From the NCBI GenBank assembly GCA_002633085.1, contig NSIV01000003.1, positions 268,654 to 332,653 of the forward strand: a stretch of DNA of 64,000 nt. Direction: 5' to 3'. A program made the translations under genes and the position numbers. The notes below the pieces were generated by a model, which saw nothing but the letters and a program-made list of their open reading frames with translations, was not told where the DNA came from and ran no database searches. The DNA is from Curvibacter sp. PD_MW3. GTDB lineage: Bacteria; Pseudomonadota; Gammaproteobacteria; Burkholderiales; Burkholderiaceae_C. Of the stretch, positions 16,257 through 24,314 are shown one piece after another. Numbering within the stretch: the stretch's first letter is position 1; every line of letters begins with the position of its first letter.

Positions 16257-17716
16257 TGGATCGCAAGGCAAGCGCCGTGCTGGGCACGGCAACCCCCGCT
16301 GTCTACGGCCTGCTGGTCGATGGCCAGTGGGTCGAAGGTGCGGGACCACGCGTCTCCGTGCGAGACAAATACAAGTTGCAACCTTGCGCCACCATCACCA
16401 CGGCCGATGCGGCGCAGGTGAAGCAGGCCATTGATGTGGCCCATGCGGCCTTTCGCCGAGGTTCGCCCGCCGCCTACGAACGCGGTGCCGTGCTGGACCG
16501 TGCGGCGGTGCTGCTGGAAGCACGTCTGGATGAGTTCGTTCGTGCCATGCAGTTGGAAGCGGGCTTCACGCAGACCGATGCCACGGGCGAAGTACGTCGC
16601 TGCCTGCAGACGCTCAAGCTCTCTGCCGAGGAAGCGCGCCGCCTGGCCGGTGACGTGATTCCGCTGGCCGGCGCCCCGGGTGCCGCTGGCCGCCTGGGCT
16701 TCACCCTGCGCGTGCCGTTGGGTGTGGTGGCCGCCATCACGCCGTTCAACTCGCCACTCAATACCGTGACGCATAAGGTGGCACCGGCTTTTGCGGCCGG
16801 CAATGCCGTCATCCTCAAGCCTTCGTCCTTCACACCCATCACCGCCTGCCTGCTGGCCGAGGTGCTGCTGGAAGCCGGCATGCCCCAGGGCTTCCTGTCC
16901 GTGCTGCACGGCAGCGCCGAGGTGGTCCAGCACCTGCAGGCCGATGATCGCGTGCGTTTCTTTGCCTTCACCGGCAGCACCGAAGTCGGCCGCAAGATCC
17001 AGCAGGCTGCCGGCCTGCGCCGCACGCAGATGGAGCTGGGTTCGATCGCTTGCACGATTCTGTGCGACGACGCCCAGCTGGACATGGCGCTGCCCAAGGT
17101 GGTCAACGCAGGTTTTCGCAAGGCCGGCCAGGTCTGTACCTCGGTGCAGCTGCTGCTGGTGCATGAGTCGCTGCAGCAAGACGTGGAAACGCGCCTGGCG
17201 CAACTCGTCAAGGCGCTGTCCTATGGCGACCCGCAAGATTCCAAGACCTTTGTCGGCCCCGTCATCAGCGAAGACAACGCGATCCGGATCGACGGCTGGA
17301 TCCAGGAGGCCGTGGCCAAGGGTGCCAAGCTGCTGGCCGGTGGCCCGCGCCAGGGCGCCGTGGTGCCGCCCACCTTGCTGACCAACATCAGCGACAGCAT
17401 GCGGGTGGGTTGCAACGAGATCTTTGGTCCCGTGGTCTGCATCGTGCCGTTCAAGACCCTGGCGCAGGCCATAGATCGCGTCAATGCCACGCCTTTTGGT
17501 CTGGCCACCGGCCTGTTCACCAATCGACTGGGCGATGCGCTGAATGCAGCGCAGCAATTGGAAGTGGGTGGTGTGCACATCAACGAGACCTCGAGTTCGC
17601 GTGTCGACCTGATGCCCTACGGCGGTTCCAAGGACAGCGGCTTCGGCCGCGAAGGCCCGCACTATGCCGTTCACGAAATGACTGAAGAGCGTATCGTGAC
17701 TTTCACCACGACCTGA
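16256..17716 (+). CDS. NAD(P)-dependent aldehyde dehydrogenase
   Basis: A 486-residue ALDH-superfamily enzyme oxidising an aldehyde to an acid. The nucleotide-binding FTGSTEVGR is seen, the general base Glu260 sits in MELGS and the nucleophile Cys294 in KAGQVCTSVQ. The C-terminal block GGSKDSGFGREGPHYAVHEM resembles the lactaldehyde and phosphonoacetaldehyde dehydrogenase subgroup. The motif after Glu260 is Gly-Ser instead of the usual Gly-Gly. It is translationally coupled to the cupin gene and followed 24 bases later by a ThDP enzyme gene. A decarboxylase-plus-dehydrogenase pair would turn a 2-oxoacid into the acid one carbon shorter. The substrate is inferred, not shown. Confidence 0.9.
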   Translation: MDRKASAVLGTATPAVYGLLVDGQWVEGAGPRVSVRDKYKLQPCATITTADAAQVKQAIDVAHAAFRRGSPAAYERGAVLDRAAVLLEARLDEFVRAMQLEAGFTQTDATGEVRRCLQTLKLSAEEARRLAGDVIPLAGAPGAAGRLGFTLRVPLGVVAAITPFNSPLNTVTHKVAPAFAAGNAVILKPSSFTPITACLLAEVLLEAGMPQGFLSVLHGSAEVVQHLQADDRVRFFAFTGSTEVGRKIQQAAGLRRTQMELGSIACTILCDDAQLDMALPKVVNAGFRKAGQVCTSVQLLLVHESLQQDVETRLAQLVKALSYGDPQDSKTFVGPVISEDNAIRIDGWIQEAVAKGAKLLAGGPRQGAVVPPTLLTNISDSMRVGCNEIFGPVVCIVPFKTLAQAIDRVNATPFGLATGLFTNRLGDALNAAQQLEVGGVHINETSSSRVDLMPYGGSKDSGFGREGPHYAVHEMTEERIVTFTTT

Positions 17717-17740
17717 TACCGAGACAAGAGAAAGCTAGCT

Positions 17741-19519
17741 ATGCCCAAGATGAAAGGTGGCGAACTGATCGCCGAATACCTGGTCCAGGAAAAGATGCCG
17801 TATATCTTCGGCATCTGTGGTCACGGCAACGTGGGCATCCTGGATGCGCTGTACGACGTGCGCGACAAGATCCATCTGGTCTCGCCGCGCCACGAGCAGT
17901 GCGCCGGCCACATGGCCGATGCCTATTTCCGCGTCAAGCACAAGCCGGTGGCGACACTCACCTCGACCGGCCCCGGCTCGGCCAACATGGTGATGTCCTG
18001 CGCTACCGCGTTGTCGGACTCCTCGGCCTTCCTGTGCATCACGTCGAACGTGCCGACCTCGCAACACAACCGCGCGCCGTTCCAGGAGCTGTACAAACAC
18101 AACCAGGCCGACTTCGCGCAAGTCATGCGCCCGGTGGTCAAGCGCGCCTTCCAGCCCACGCGTGTCGACATGCTGCCGTTGGCCCTGCGCCAGGCCATGG
18201 ACACCATGGTCACCGGTCGCCCCGGCCCGGTGAACCTGGACATCCCCTACAACGTGTACCAGGAAGAAGCGGATGTCGAACTGCCGCCGCCCTCCAACGT
18301 GCAGCGCGCGCACCGCCCCGGTGCTAATGACCTGGACGTGGCGACCACGCTGGACTTGCTGGCAGCCGCCCACAAGCCGGTGCTGTTCATCGGTCATGGC
18401 GCCACGCTGTCGGAAGCGGGCGAAGAGATCACAGAGTTCGCCGAGAAGCTGGGCATCCCGGTCATCACTTCGCCCAACGGCATGGGCTGCATTGCTGGCG
18501 ACCACCCGCTGGCCCTCGGTTTCATCGGCCGCAACGGCGCCTATCCGGCCAACGAGGCGGGCCGCCGCGCCGACCTGGTGATCACGCTGGGCACGCGCTT
18601 TGACGACCGCAGTTCGTCGAGCTGGCATGAGGGCTACTCCTGGAACTTCCCCAAGACCCAGCTGGTGCACGTCGACATCGACCCGCAGGAGCTGGGCCGC
18701 AACTACGCGCCGACGCTGGGCATCATTGCCGACGTCAAGGTGTTCGTGCGCCAGTTGCTCAACGCCCTGCCAACACGCAGCGCTATCACGGCCACGCGCT
18801 ACGCGCCTTGGTTGGCCGAGGTGCAGGGCTGGCAAGGCCAGTGGGACGCTTTCGTGCAGCCGCATTTCGGCGACTCGACCAGCCCGCTGCGCCCCGAGTT
18901 CGTGGTCGGCACCCTGCAAAAGGTGCTGCCCGATGACGTGATCCTCTCGCTCGACTCCGGTGTGCACCACAACTGGTTCATGCAGTTCTGGAAGGCCAAG
19001 CGCCCGCAGAGCATGCTCAACAGCTGGGGTTACTCGTCGATGGGTTTTGGCGTCTGCGGCGTGATGGGCGCGCACTTCGCGGCGCCCGATCGTCCCTGCG
19101 TTGCCGTCGTTGGCGATGGCGGCTTCACCATGGCGCCCTACGTGCTGTGCACGGCGGTGGAGCACAACCTGCCGGTGATCTGGATCATCTGGAACAACTT
19201 TGCCTGGGGCGCCATTCGTGACCTGCAGTACGGTTTGTTCAACGGCCGAGAGATCGGCACCGCGTTCTACAACGGCCAGACCGGCGAGCGTTACAACCCC
19301 GACTTCGCTGCCTGGGCCCGTGCCTGTGGCGCCGACGGTTACACCATCACGCGTCCGCAGGACCTGGGCGTGACGGTGCAGCAGGCGCTGAAGAACAAGC
19401 GCCCCTGCGTGATTGACGTCCACGTCGATTCCGAAGTGCGCCCGCCGTCCACCGGCACCTGGCAATTGCCCCCGATTCCCTACAAGGAACCGCAGTTCGG
19501 CAAACCGTATAGAGCGTAA
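17741..19519 (+). CDS. Thiamine diphosphate-dependent enzyme, acetolactate synthase/decarboxylase type
   Basis: A 592-residue three-domain ThDP enzyme. The N-terminal Pyr domain has the activating Glu52 in SPRHEQCAGHMADAY. A central domain follows (LFIGHGATLSEAGEEI). The C-terminal PP domain has the Mg/ThDP motif GDGGFTMAPY (residues 458 on) ending in IIWNNFAWGAIRD. No FAD-specific feature stands out. It is not close to IlvB, Gcl, Xsc or phosphonopyruvate decarboxylase by the motifs I can recall, so the reaction is open: decarboxylation of a 2-oxoacid or a carboligation. The aldehyde dehydrogenase upstream favours aldehyde production. AGAAAGCTAGCT precedes the ATG. Confidence 0.87.
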   Translation: MPKMKGGELIAEYLVQEKMPYIFGICGHGNVGILDALYDVRDKIHLVSPRHEQCAGHMADAYFRVKHKPVATLTSTGPGSANMVMSCATALSDSSAFLCITSNVPTSQHNRAPFQELYKHNQADFAQVMRPVVKRAFQPTRVDMLPLALRQAMDTMVTGRPGPVNLDIPYNVYQEEADVELPPPSNVQRAHRPGANDLDVATTLDLLAAAHKPVLFIGHGATLSEAGEEITEFAEKLGIPVITSPNGMGCIAGDHPLALGFIGRNGAYPANEAGRRADLVITLGTRFDDRSSSSWHEGYSWNFPKTQLVHVDIDPQELGRNYAPTLGIIADVKVFVRQLLNALPTRSAITATRYAPWLAEVQGWQGQWDAFVQPHFGDSTSPLRPEFVVGTLQKVLPDDVILSLDSGVHHNWFMQFWKAKRPQSMLNSWGYSSMGFGVCGVMGAHFAAPDRPCVAVVGDGGFTMAPYVLCTAVEHNLPVIWIIWNNFAWGAIRDLQYGLFNGREIGTAFYNGQTGERYNPDFAAWARACGADGYTITRPQDLGVTVQQALKNKRPCVIDVHVDSEVRPPSTGTWQLPPIPYKEPQFGKPYRA

Positions 19520-19603
19520 CCCCCCTGAGTCGGCCTGCGGCCGCCTTCCCCCGGAGGGGGACGCCACCAGCGGCCCGGCAAAGCCGGTTCCGCGGTGGCC
19601 CGC
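19520..19603 (+). repeat. Intergenic palindromic repeat, copy A
   Basis: CCCCCCTGAG at the left, a CCCCC/GGGGG pair, then a nested hairpin in which GCCACC pairs with GGTGGC around CCGGC-AAA-GCCGG. It shares the GGGGG-ACGCCA, CCGGC.AAGCCGGTTCC core with copies at 35741-35835 and 45488-45650. It fills most of the 121-bp gap between the ThDP-enzyme and short-chain dehydrogenase genes. Confidence 0.8.
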
Positions 19604-19640
19604 GATAAGACATTCTGATAACTGACTGATTGGAGATTTC

Positions 19641-20363
19641 ATGAGCAACAAAATCGCACTCGTTTTCGGTGGTACGCGCGGCATCGGCGCAGCCACGGTG
19701 CAGAAACTGGCCGAGAGCGGCTATGACGTGGCGTACACCTACGTCACCAGTGCCCCCAACCTGCCGGCCACCATTGGCACATCCCGCACCAAGGGTTATG
19801 CCGTCAACATCTGTGAAGCCGCACAAGTGGCACAGGTGTTCGCCGACGTGGTGCGCGACTTCGGCAGCGCGCCGCACTGCGTGGTGGCCAATGCCGGCAT
19901 CAACGTGCCGCCCGGCCCGCTGGCTGCTTTCGACCCGGAGAACTTCCGCAAGCTGGTCGAGGTGAACATCGTCGGTGCCTTCAACGTGCTGAGCGCGGCG
20001 GCCCGAAACGTGGTGGACGGCGGCAACATCATCGGGCTGACCACCTCCATGGTGCGCGTGGCCGTGCCCGGTGGCGGCCCCTACACCGCCACCAAGGCCG
20101 CGGTGGAAAGCCTGTTGCGCTCCATGTCCAAGGAACTGGCGCCGCGCAAGGTGCGCGTCAACGGTGTGGCACCGGGCCCGGTCGATACTGACCTGTTCCG
20201 CGCCGGCAAGAACGAAGAAGCCATTGCCCGCTCGGCCGCCATGAGCCCGTTCAACCGCATTGGCACGCCCGACGAGGTGGCCGAAGTGGTGAGCTTCCTG
20301 GCTTCCGACAAGGCTTCATGGGTGCACGGCCAGATCATTCAGCCCAATGGCGGCATGGTTTGA
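19641..20363 (+). CDS. Short-chain dehydrogenase/reductase (FabG-like)
   Basis: A 240-residue classical SDR. The cofactor loop is VFGGTRGIGAATV (residues 7-19), the NAG motif is VVANAGINVPP, the active-site Tyr-X3-Lys is in GPYTATKAAVESLL, and the C-terminal end is GQIIQPNGGMV. It is an NAD(P)-dependent alcohol or ketone oxidoreductase. It lies between the ThDP-enzyme gene (separated by a palindromic repeat) and the first Bug receptor gene. In the cluster it could oxidise a hydroxy acid to the 2-oxoacid used by the ThDP enzyme. This assignment of order is inference. Confidence 0.9.
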   Translation: MSNKIALVFGGTRGIGAATVQKLAESGYDVAYTYVTSAPNLPATIGTSRTKGYAVNICEAAQVAQVFADVVRDFGSAPHCVVANAGINVPPGPLAAFDPENFRKLVEVNIVGAFNVLSAAARNVVDGGNIIGLTTSMVRVAVPGGGPYTATKAAVESLLRSMSKELAPRKVRVNGVAPGPVDTDLFRAGKNEEAIARSAAMSPFNRIGTPDEVAEVVSFLASDKASWVHGQIIQPNGGMV

Positions 20364-20407
20364 GCGTCTGAAATTTGCGTTTAACAAAAAAATATAGGAG
20401 ACATTTC

Positions 20408-21385
20408 GTGAAATTGCGCTTTCTGAGTGCCGCACTCGCCCTGTGTGCTGCAATGGCACCCGTTACTTCCTCCCTGGCTCAGTCCTACCCCGCCAAACCC
20501 ATCACGCTGAATGTGCCTTATCCGGCCGGTGGCCCGACTGACGTGCTGGCACGCACGCTGGCGAACGTGATGGAGAAAAACCTCAAGCAAGCCATGGTGG
20601 TGGACAACGTTGCCGGCGCTGGCGGCACGGTGGGTGCGGCCAAGGTGGCACGGGCCTCGGCGGATGGCTACACGATCCTGTTGCACAACCTGGGCATGGC
20701 CACATCGCCAACGCTGTACCGCAAGATGCCCTACAACACCGAGGATCTGGTGCCCGTCGGCATCGTGGCCACGGTGCCGATGGTGCTGTTGGCCAGAAAC
20801 GGCCTGCCGGCGAAGACCCTGGCCGAGCTGGTGAGTTACATCAAGGCCAACCCGAGCAAGATCAACATGGGGCATTCGGGCATCGGCTCGGCGGCGCATC
20901 TGTGCGGGCTGCTGCTGCAGTCGACCCTGCAGGCCAAGGTCACCACCGTGGCGTACCGTGGTGCCGGGCTGGCCATGACGGATCTGATGACGGGTCAGAT
21001 CGACATCATGTGCGAACAGGTGTCGAGTTCGGCGTCCTTCGTCAACACCGGCCGGGTCAAGGCCTATGCCGTCACCGGCAAGCAGCATCTGCCCATCCTG
21101 GCCAAAGTGCCGACCTTTGCCGAGGCGGGCTTTCCCAAGGTGGACGTCGGCGTCTGGCATGGCCTCTATGCGCCCAAGGGAACACCGTCCGATGTGATCG
21201 AGCGCCTTTCGGCTTCGCTCACCGAGGCCTTGCGGGATGCCGAGCTGCAGCGCAAGTTCACCGAGTTGACCGCTGTCACGGCGGCACCGGCCGAATCAAA
21301 ACCCGAACCGCTGCGCAAGTTGCAGGCGGCTGAGATGGAGCGCTGGGCGCCCATCATCAAGGCTGCGGCCGAATACGCGGATTGA
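20408..21385 (+). CDS. Bug/TctC-family tripartite tricarboxylate transporter receptor 1
   Basis: A 325-residue periplasmic binding protein. A signal peptide (KLRFLSAALALCAAMAPVTSSLAQ) is followed by the Bug signature SYPAKPITLNVPYPAGGPTD and the GGTVGAAKVARASADGYT segment. I chose GTG 20408 because AGGAG lies seven bases before it and it opens the signal peptide. Bug proteins bind carboxylates such as citrate, tartrate or aromatic acids. The membrane partners TctA and TctB are absent from the window, so it acts with unlinked permeases or as a sensor. First of three Bug genes in this cluster. Confidence 0.92.
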   Translation: MKLRFLSAALALCAAMAPVTSSLAQSYPAKPITLNVPYPAGGPTDVLARTLANVMEKNLKQAMVVDNVAGAGGTVGAAKVARASADGYTILLHNLGMATSPTLYRKMPYNTEDLVPVGIVATVPMVLLARNGLPAKTLAELVSYIKANPSKINMGHSGIGSAAHLCGLLLQSTLQAKVTTVAYRGAGLAMTDLMTGQIDIMCEQVSSSASFVNTGRVKAYAVTGKQHLPILAKVPTFAEAGFPKVDVGVWHGLYAPKGTPSDVIERLSASLTEALRDAELQRKFTELTAVTAAPAESKPEPLRKLQAAEMERWAPIIKAAAEYAD

Positions 21386-21449
21386 GAGGGGCCTGGATGG
21401 TACGTGGCGACGCTGTACGGGCAGTGCGCCATGTGCATCCGGATCGCAC

Positions 21450-22346
21450 ATGAAGCTTGCTGTCTTCACCAAAAACCTGACCAACCCGGCCTATGGCGCG
21501 GCGCGACTGGGTGCTGAGCGCGCCGCTGCGCAGTTTGGCGACGAGGTGCTGCACTTTGTGCCGCACAAGGGAGATGACCCCGAAGAGCAAAGCGCGCTGA
21601 TCGACGAGGCGCTGGCGTTGCAGCCGCGGCCTGATGCCTTTGTGCTTTCGCCGGTACATGCCAGCAAGGTGAATCCGGCGATCCGCCGCATCGCTGCAGC
21701 CGGCATTCCGATGATCGGTTTCGTCAACCCGATTGAGGCCGCGCCCATGGTGGGCTACGTCAGCTCGGATGACTACGCGCTGGCGCTGGCCATTGCCAGC
21801 TATCTTTTCACGCATCTGCAGGGCCAGGGCCGCGTGCTCGTGGTCACCGGGCCCGAGGAGTCCTACACCAGCCTGGAGCGGCTGCGCGGTTTCCGGGCGG
21901 CGGCCAGCCAATACCCGGGCATCGAACTGGTGGGGCAGGTGGCGGGCGACTATGTGCGTGAAGTGGCCCGGGAGCGCACGGTCCAATGGCTGCGCGTCAA
22001 CCCGGCACCTGCGGCCTGCCTGGTCGCCAACGACATCATGGCCATCGGCGTGCTGGATGCACTTGATGCCGCCGGCCAGGTGGCGGCTGTAGTTGGCGTC
22101 AATGCGATTCCCCAGGCCATCGAAGCGATAGCGGCCGGTCGCATGCTGGCCACGGCTGACTTCAATGCCATGCAGATGGCGTATCTGGCAGCTGAATGTG
22201 CGGCACGCCACCTGCGTGGCGAGGCCGTGCCGGCAGTCATCGAACTGCCGGTGCAAATCGTCGACGGCGGCAACTGCCAGCAGTGGGCGCTGCCCTACGA
22301 ACAACGTCCCGTCATCACACTGGAACAGCTGAGGAGCAAGACATGA
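21450..22346 (+). CDS. Periplasmic-binding-protein-like (LacI/RbsB fold) protein lacking signal peptide and HTH
   Basis: A 298-residue protein with the fold of sugar-type ABC receptors: MKLAVFTKNLTNPAYGAARLG, ALQPRPDAFVLSPVHASKVNPAI, GRVLVVTGPEESYTSLERLRG, AACLVANDIMAIGVLDAL. It begins directly with beta strand 1. No hydrophobic signal is present, nor any upstream in-frame candidate, and there is no LacI helix-turn-helix. It therefore seems cytoplasmic, or uses an unrecognised route. No ABC permease of the sugar type is nearby. Its stop overlaps the start of the next Bug gene (ATGA). It might be an intracellular ligand sensor or carrier. This is speculation. Confidence 0.8.
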   Translation: MKLAVFTKNLTNPAYGAARLGAERAAAQFGDEVLHFVPHKGDDPEEQSALIDEALALQPRPDAFVLSPVHASKVNPAIRRIAAAGIPMIGFVNPIEAAPMVGYVSSDDYALALAIASYLFTHLQGQGRVLVVTGPEESYTSLERLRGFRAAASQYPGIELVGQVAGDYVREVARERTVQWLRVNPAPAACLVANDIMAIGVLDALDAAGQVAAVVGVNAIPQAIEAIAAGRMLATADFNAMQMAYLAAECAARHLRGEAVPAVIELPVQIVDGGNCQQWALPYEQRPVITLEQLRSKT

Positions 22347-23320
22347 CATGTGCCTTCGTGAAGCAGTTGGGCCGCGCTGTGCTGCTGGCTGCATTGGCAG
22401 GCGCCGGTGCAGCCATGGCGCAGGACTACCCGAACAAACCCATCCGCATCGTGGCCCCCTTCGCACCGGGTGGTGCGGTCGATATCCTGGCACGCATCAT
22501 TGCTGAGCGTCTCGCGTCGGCCTACGGTCAGAGTGTCATCGTCGACAACAAGCCCGGTGCCAGCGGTCATCTGGGCGCGCAACTCGTGGCCAAGTCGCCC
22601 GGCGATGGCTACACCCTGATGGTGGGCACCATCGGCATCCACGCTGCCTACGCCAGCTACAGCAAGTTGACCTACAGCCCCGCCAAGGAGCTGAAACCCA
22701 TCATGATCATTGGTGAGTCCCCGAACGTGGTGCTGGTGCCGGCCAACTCCAAGTACAGGACTTTTGCCGACCTCCTGGCTGATGCCAAGGCCAACCCGGG
22801 CAAGGTCAGCTACGCCTCGGCCGGCCCGGGCTCTTCGGTGCATATGGTGACGGCGCTGTTCGAACTGGCCAGCGGGGCACGCCTGAACCACGTGGCCTAC
22901 CGCGGCAGCGGGCCGGCGTTGATCGACCTGATCAGCGGCCAGGTTGATGTGATGTTCGACAACATGTCCTCGGGCATGCCGCACGTGCAGAGTGGCCGGC
23001 TGCGCGTGCTGGCCGTGACCAGCCCGAAACGCGACGCGCGTTTGCCCGATGTGCCCACCCTCAGTGAAGCCGGTGTGCCCGGCTACAGCGGCACATCGTG
23101 GTTCACGCTGGCTGTACCGGCCAGCACGCCTGCGTCCCTGGTGGAGAAACTGAACAAGGACGTGCAGCGCGTGCTGGCCTCCCCCGAGGTGGTGACACGC
23201 TACGACAAGCTGGGTATGAACTACACGCCGAACAGCCCGGCCGAAGCGGCCGCCTTCTTCAAGAGCGAAACCACCAAATGGAACCGCGTGATCGAAGTGG
23301 CAAAGATTCAACTGGATTGA
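22343..23320 (+). CDS. Bug/TctC-family receptor 2
   Basis: A 325-residue Bug protein: signal peptide MTCAFVKQLGRAVLLAALAG ending near AAMAQ, then DYPNKPIRIVAPFAPGGAVD, VDNKPGASGHLGAQLVAKSPADGYT-like segment and the C-terminal LVEKLNKDVQRVLASPEV. The ATG at 22343 overlaps the previous stop by four bases, indicating translational coupling to the signal-less binding-fold protein. It is closely similar to receptor 3, which starts 10 bases after its stop, so the pair looks like a tandem duplication. Confidence 0.92.
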   Translation: MTCAFVKQLGRAVLLAALAGAGAAMAQDYPNKPIRIVAPFAPGGAVDILARIIAERLASAYGQSVIVDNKPGASGHLGAQLVAKSPGDGYTLMVGTIGIHAAYASYSKLTYSPAKELKPIMIIGESPNVVLVPANSKYRTFADLLADAKANPGKVSYASAGPGSSVHMVTALFELASGARLNHVAYRGSGPALIDLISGQVDVMFDNMSSGMPHVQSGRLRVLAVTSPKRDARLPDVPTLSEAGVPGYSGTSWFTLAVPASTPASLVEKLNKDVQRVLASPEVVTRYDKLGMNYTPNSPAEAAAFFKSETTKWNRVIEVAKIQLD

Positions 23321-23330
23321 GGACGACACC

Positions 23331-24302
23331 ATGCTGAATAAGACTTTCAAGTCGCTGCTGGCTCTGAGCCTGCTCGCGAGTGCCGCGTTCGCCTTGGCGC
23401 AGGATGCCTACCCGAACAAGCCGATCAAACTGGTCGTGCCCTACGCCGCTGGCGGCCCGGCCGACATGCTGGCCCGCACGGTGGCCGAGAAGCTCGGTCC
23501 GCGTCTGAGCCAGGCGGTGGTGATCGACAACAAACCCGGTGCCGGTGGTCATACCGGAGCCGAGCTGGTGGCCAAGGGGCCGGCCGATGGTTACACGCTG
23601 GTGCTGACCACCATCGCCCACAACGGCGTTGTCAAGCTCTATCCCAACCTGCGTTACGACCCGACCAAGGAGCTCAAGCCGGTGATCCTGATTGCCGAGA
23701 GTCCGAGCGTGTTGCTGGTCAACCAGAATGTGCCGGCGAAGTCGGTGAAAGAGTTGCTGGCCCTGGCCCAGAGCAAACCCGGCAAGCTCACCTACGGTTC
23801 GGCCGGCAATGGTTCTGCCATGCACATGGCGGCTGAACTGTTTCGCTACATGACGAAGATCGACTACGTGCACGTGCCCTACCGTGGTGGCGCACCGGCC
23901 ATGGCCGACCTGCTGGGTGGCCAGATCGACATGCTGTTCGAGAGCGTGGGCACGGCGCACCAGCACATCAAGAGTGGCAAGGTGCGCGCACTGGCCGTGA
24001 CCAGCACCAAGCGCAACAGCAGCCTGCCCGATGTGCCCACGGTGGCCGAGGCCGGTGTGCCGGGTTACTCCTCCGTGCCCTGGTACACCATTTCGGTGGC
24101 CAGTGGCGTGCCTGCAGCCATCGTGACCAAGCTCAATGCCGAGATCAACGCCGTGCTCAAGACGCCTGAGCTGGTCCAGCGCTGGGATGGCCTGGGCGTG
24201 GTGGCCTTGGGCGGCTCGCCGGCCGATGCGGTGCGCCGCAACGAAGCCGAGACCGCCAAATGGAGTGCGGTGATCACGGCCGCCGGCATCAAGCTGGACT
24301 GA
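23331..24302 (+). CDS. Bug/TctC-family receptor 3
   Basis: A 323-residue Bug protein. Signal peptide (KSLLALSLLASAAFALAQ) followed by DAYPNKPIKLVVPYAAGGPADM and IDNKPGAGGHTGAELVAKGPADGYT (read in parts), the standard Bug motifs. It shows long blocks in common with receptor 2. It lies in the same transcription unit, 12 bases before the FAD oxidoreductase gene. No TctAB membrane genes are present. It probably binds a carboxylated substrate related to that of its neighbours. Confidence 0.92.
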   Translation: MLNKTFKSLLALSLLASAAFALAQDAYPNKPIKLVVPYAAGGPADMLARTVAEKLGPRLSQAVVIDNKPGAGGHTGAELVAKGPADGYTLVLTTIAHNGVVKLYPNLRYDPTKELKPVILIAESPSVLLVNQNVPAKSVKELLALAQSKPGKLTYGSAGNGSAMHMAAELFRYMTKIDYVHVPYRGGAPAMADLLGGQIDMLFESVGTAHQHIKSGKVRALAVTSTKRNSSLPDVPTVAEAGVPGYSSVPWYTISVASGVPAAIVTKLNAEINAVLKTPELVQRWDGLGVVALGGSPADAVRRNEAETAKWSAVITAAGIKLD

Positions 24303-24314
24303 AAGGGCTGAACG

